NCBI GenBank assembly: GCA_036939975.1
Contig: JALLPB010000473.1
Location: 1 to 19,301 of the forward strand
Origin: Cyclostephanos tholiformis
Taxonomy: Eukaryota > Bacillariophyta > Thalassiosirophyceae > Thalassiosirales > Thalassiosiraceae
Reading direction: 5' to 3'
DNA length: 19,301 bases
Shown piece after piece: positions 16,819 to 19,301 of this stretch (the stretch's first letter is position 1; every line of letters begins with the position of its first letter). The notes under the pieces were generated by a model. The model worked only from the letters and a program-made list of their open reading frames with translations. It was not told the origin of the DNA and ran no database searches. The translations under genes were made by a program, and so were the position numbers.

Positions 16819-19223
16819 TTAAAACGTAGCCCCTCCCTCTCCGCTACCTAAACTGATGCTTGCAGCCCGGGCGTTCTCCGCTGCCACTTCATCACCCAAC
16901 ATGTCCAACACTCGTCCATATGTCCACCACAATTCCGGACAATTCGACCGTAATGTGGTACCTTCGCTACACATAGCCCTTGCCAGACATAGACTTTCAT
17001 AATCTCCGACCTCCATCGCCGCACGAATCAAAGGACGATCAAGAAATTGTCTCAAGTCGAAGTCCCAGCCAATCGGACTAGGTGCAGGTGTAGGTATGGA
17101 AGAATTTACATGTTCATCATTAGGAAGAAGGTACGTTGATGATGAAATTCCTTCAGGCATCTCCCATCGCTGACAGTAGTCTTTTGCTCGAGCCAAATGG
17201 CACAGAACCACTCTCCAATCATCAACTAGAGAAGTCGCAGATGAAGGTTGAGTTGATTCAGATACTAGCTTGATCTGACCTAGTTTCATTAACTTTCCGA
17301 ATTTGTGCAAACCTTGCATTGCATTTTTTAGCGACGGCGTTGCTTCATTCCAGTGAAGCTCACTGGGATCGATCACCAAGGACGAAGCTAACATTGCCAG
17401 TGGCATGTATTCGACAGGAGAATTCTTCGTATCGAATTCCAAATCCTCGTTATGTCCTTTAATTGTCAGAGTCCACGCCGCTCGGAGATCTGCCCACCGT
17501 TCATCAGATTCGTCGATTGCACCACCAAGTGTGAGCCGTAATAGCAAGGCCGTGGCATGTGTGAGCAATAATGGGCTGGGAGGAAGCCAGCAAAGAACAT
17601 CTTCCACCGTTCGTTTTTGAAGCAGTCTTTGCTTCTTCTGCCTATCATCCGTGTCTCCACCAGATCTTTCAGTTTCATTCGTTAGCAAATTCCTCCTTGC
17701 GTCGCTACCAATGTTGTTGTCACCTCCTCCAAACCAGCCGGCGAGCATCGAGCCAAAGGCACCAGCCAAATCTTTCTTGATATTCCGCGGAACTCGTAGC
17801 TTACGCATAGAAACCCCTTCTCCGCCTCTCTCGAGCCCTTGTACATTATTTCCGCTGTATTCCAACACGCTCCCAAATCCTCCGTCATACATCCTCAACG
17901 CCGAACGATCTGCACCTGCTCCCCTCCGATCCAGCAACGCTATCCCACCATATCCCTTCATCCTATCGGCGAAATGCAAGTAACCGCATCCCTCGTAATA
18001 CTGCGTCCCATCGAACCCTGCTAGTTTGGAGATCATTTCCGCCGATCGGCCTTCCGACGCGAGGCAATGCGATAATGCCCACACGGAGGTACCGCCGGTA
18101 CCGTCGGCATCTCGCGATAACGAAGTCTCGGCGAGACGCTCGGCGGTTCGAGATGATGACGACGACGACGACGATGCCGATAGGCCCACGGCGATGAGCG
18201 AGATGGCCATGTTTTGGACGGGATGGGAGCGCTGCAATCGCAGCGTCCCTCCATCGCGTTCTGTCCAGTATGTGGAGACATTCGTTGCAGCGCTGATGAA
18301 ACATCGGAATCGGTTAGCGTAGAAAATCACGGATCAAGGCCCATGTCGAAAAAGAAAAAGGCGAACAAACAAAGGCGTCGAAACGCAAAACGCCCCCCTC
18401 ACCGCAAGGCCGCAGTAGAATCCCCCAACGAGTACGCCACGTCCAACGCCAAACTCAATCCAAGCAAATCGCCGGGATATAGCTCCAGTAGACGTAGGTA
18501 CGCCCCCTCGCATTCCGGTGATTATCGTGCAGCAATTGATACATCATACATCGCGTGCAAATGCCAGCGCTCTCTGGGGGTTAATAAATGACAAGACAGC
18601 GCCGCCTTCCCTGATGAGGGGGATGGGGATGACGTATGATTGACGATGTGCAAATTCTTGCCATGGAGGATGGCATTGCAATAGGAGACCGCATCGCGAG
18701 CCATCCTCAGTAGACTCGGGGACAACGTATATGCATTAGACGGCGACGATGATGCATCGCGCGGTGTCCAACTCACCGTCGGACATAGCAATTCATCAAT
18801 CCGAGCCGCGTAGTGATGTCCCCCCTGGGCCAATATTGGCGCCACGACCACGACTGCCAGCATTGGCGCGGATGTCGTCGTCTTCCCCCCGTCATAGTCG
18901 TCATCGTCGTCCTCGTCGTGGGCATCGACATCGTCGTTGCTATTCCATTCCCATGCATGACGCATCAATTCAGACATCGCCAATGATGACGCGTGATATG
19001 CCCTGGCATCGGGACCGTCGACGTCGTTCCCGATGTGCTAATTGGCCAATCCTCGGGAGAGTATGCACAACGACGTACCGTTGAAGGAGGATAGGGCATC
19101 GGATATCGTACCGCCATTGCCCCCCCATCCTTGTCTTGTCATCGTCGTCATCGTCGTTGGTCGTTCTTTCGCATCAGCGGTCAGCCATCGTGGTATGTCA
19201 ACATTGGGGGGGGGGTACGGCAT
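16819..19223 (-). CDS. TTC38-like tetratricopeptide protein; two in-frame stops in N-terminal half
   Basis: The best-supported part is a spliced gene. Minus-strand sequence upstream of 18403 (LLELYPGDLLGLSLALDVAY) joins 18292-16819 through a 110-nt phase-2 intron (GTGAGG donor, TTTCATCAG acceptor), giving STAALR-AATNVSTYWTE. Motifs parallel TTC38: LLTPRERWHLHA near the start, YPGDLLGL, a TYWTE segment, SVWALSHCLASEGR, and GCGYLHFADRMKGYGGIALL in the 490-residue C-terminal exon. TTC38 is a cytosolic TPR-repeat protein of poorly known function. From an ATG at 19223 one frame runs to the donor but is cut by TAG at 19040-19038 and TAA at 18524-18522, with homology on both sides in the same frame. 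It may be a pseudogene, carry sequence errors, or have very short introns not recognised. Expression is uncertain, and the 5' end may lie outside the window. Confidence 0.55.
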
Positions 19224-19248
19224 CGATGGTGGCCGTCGTCGCCACGAT

Positions 19249-19301
19249 CACCATCATCATCACCATCATCATCACCATCATCATCACCATCATCATCACC
19301 A
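19249..19301. repeat. (CACCATCATCAT)n minisatellite at window end
   Basis: Four full 12-bp units plus five bases, running off the end of the window. It lies directly upstream of the presumed start of the TTC38-like gene, whose frame would hit TGA codons in it, so it is probably noncoding there. Confidence 0.9.

Overview
The window looks like nuclear DNA of a eukaryotic alga, most probably a centric diatom. The support is: short GT-AG introns (83-194 nt) inside otherwise compact genes, Asp/Ser/Arg low-complexity stretches encoded by GAC/TCG-type microsatellites, a multi-blade 'IYxIP...VLRID' repeat protein of a kind common in diatoms, and secreted chitin-binding proteins (many Thalassiosirales make chitin). 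No organism name can be read from the sequence alone. No rRNA, tRNA, CRISPR array or bacterial operon structure was seen.

Layout. (1) About 200-1492, minus: a frameshifted fossil of an integrase-type transposon (acidic N-terminal part, H2C2 zinc-binding module, start of an rve core). (2) 1493-2327: AT-rich DNA without genes, with scattered GATTCTATG-like words. (3) 2331-5913: a complete PIF/Harbinger DNA transposon of 3583 bp, with TAA target-site duplication, perfect 23-bp terminal inverted repeats, subterminal ACACAAAT repeats, a DDE transposase on the plus strand and a convergent two-exon accessory gene on the minus strand. (4) 6118-8343, plus: a two-exon gene for a SAP-domain protein with an N-terminal targeting sequence; the transposon lies about 200 bp upstream of it. 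(5) 8990-10071, minus: a two-exon MPDU1/PQ-loop membrane protein of dolichol-linked sugar use. (6) 10334-13396, plus, divergent from MPDU1: a single-exon 1020-aa protein joining eight propeller-like repeats, a charged helix and a C-terminal StrG/phytanoyl-dioxygenase-like Fe(II)/2-oxoglutarate oxygenase domain. (7) 13697-16372: a local tandem array of hevein-type (CBM18) chitin-binding genes: a three-domain copy, a promoter-only relic, a two-domain copy and a broken third copy. (8) 16819-19223, minus: a TTC38-like tetratricopeptide gene with one clear intron but two in-frame stops in its N-terminal half.

The host genes show no common pathway; they look like ordinary neighbours on a chromosome. 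The most informative parts are the apparently complete Harbinger element with an unusual partner gene, the propeller-oxygenase fusion, and the hevein array, which shows recent unequal exchange: 650 bp of promoter plus coding sequence are identical between two copies while the flanks have diverged.
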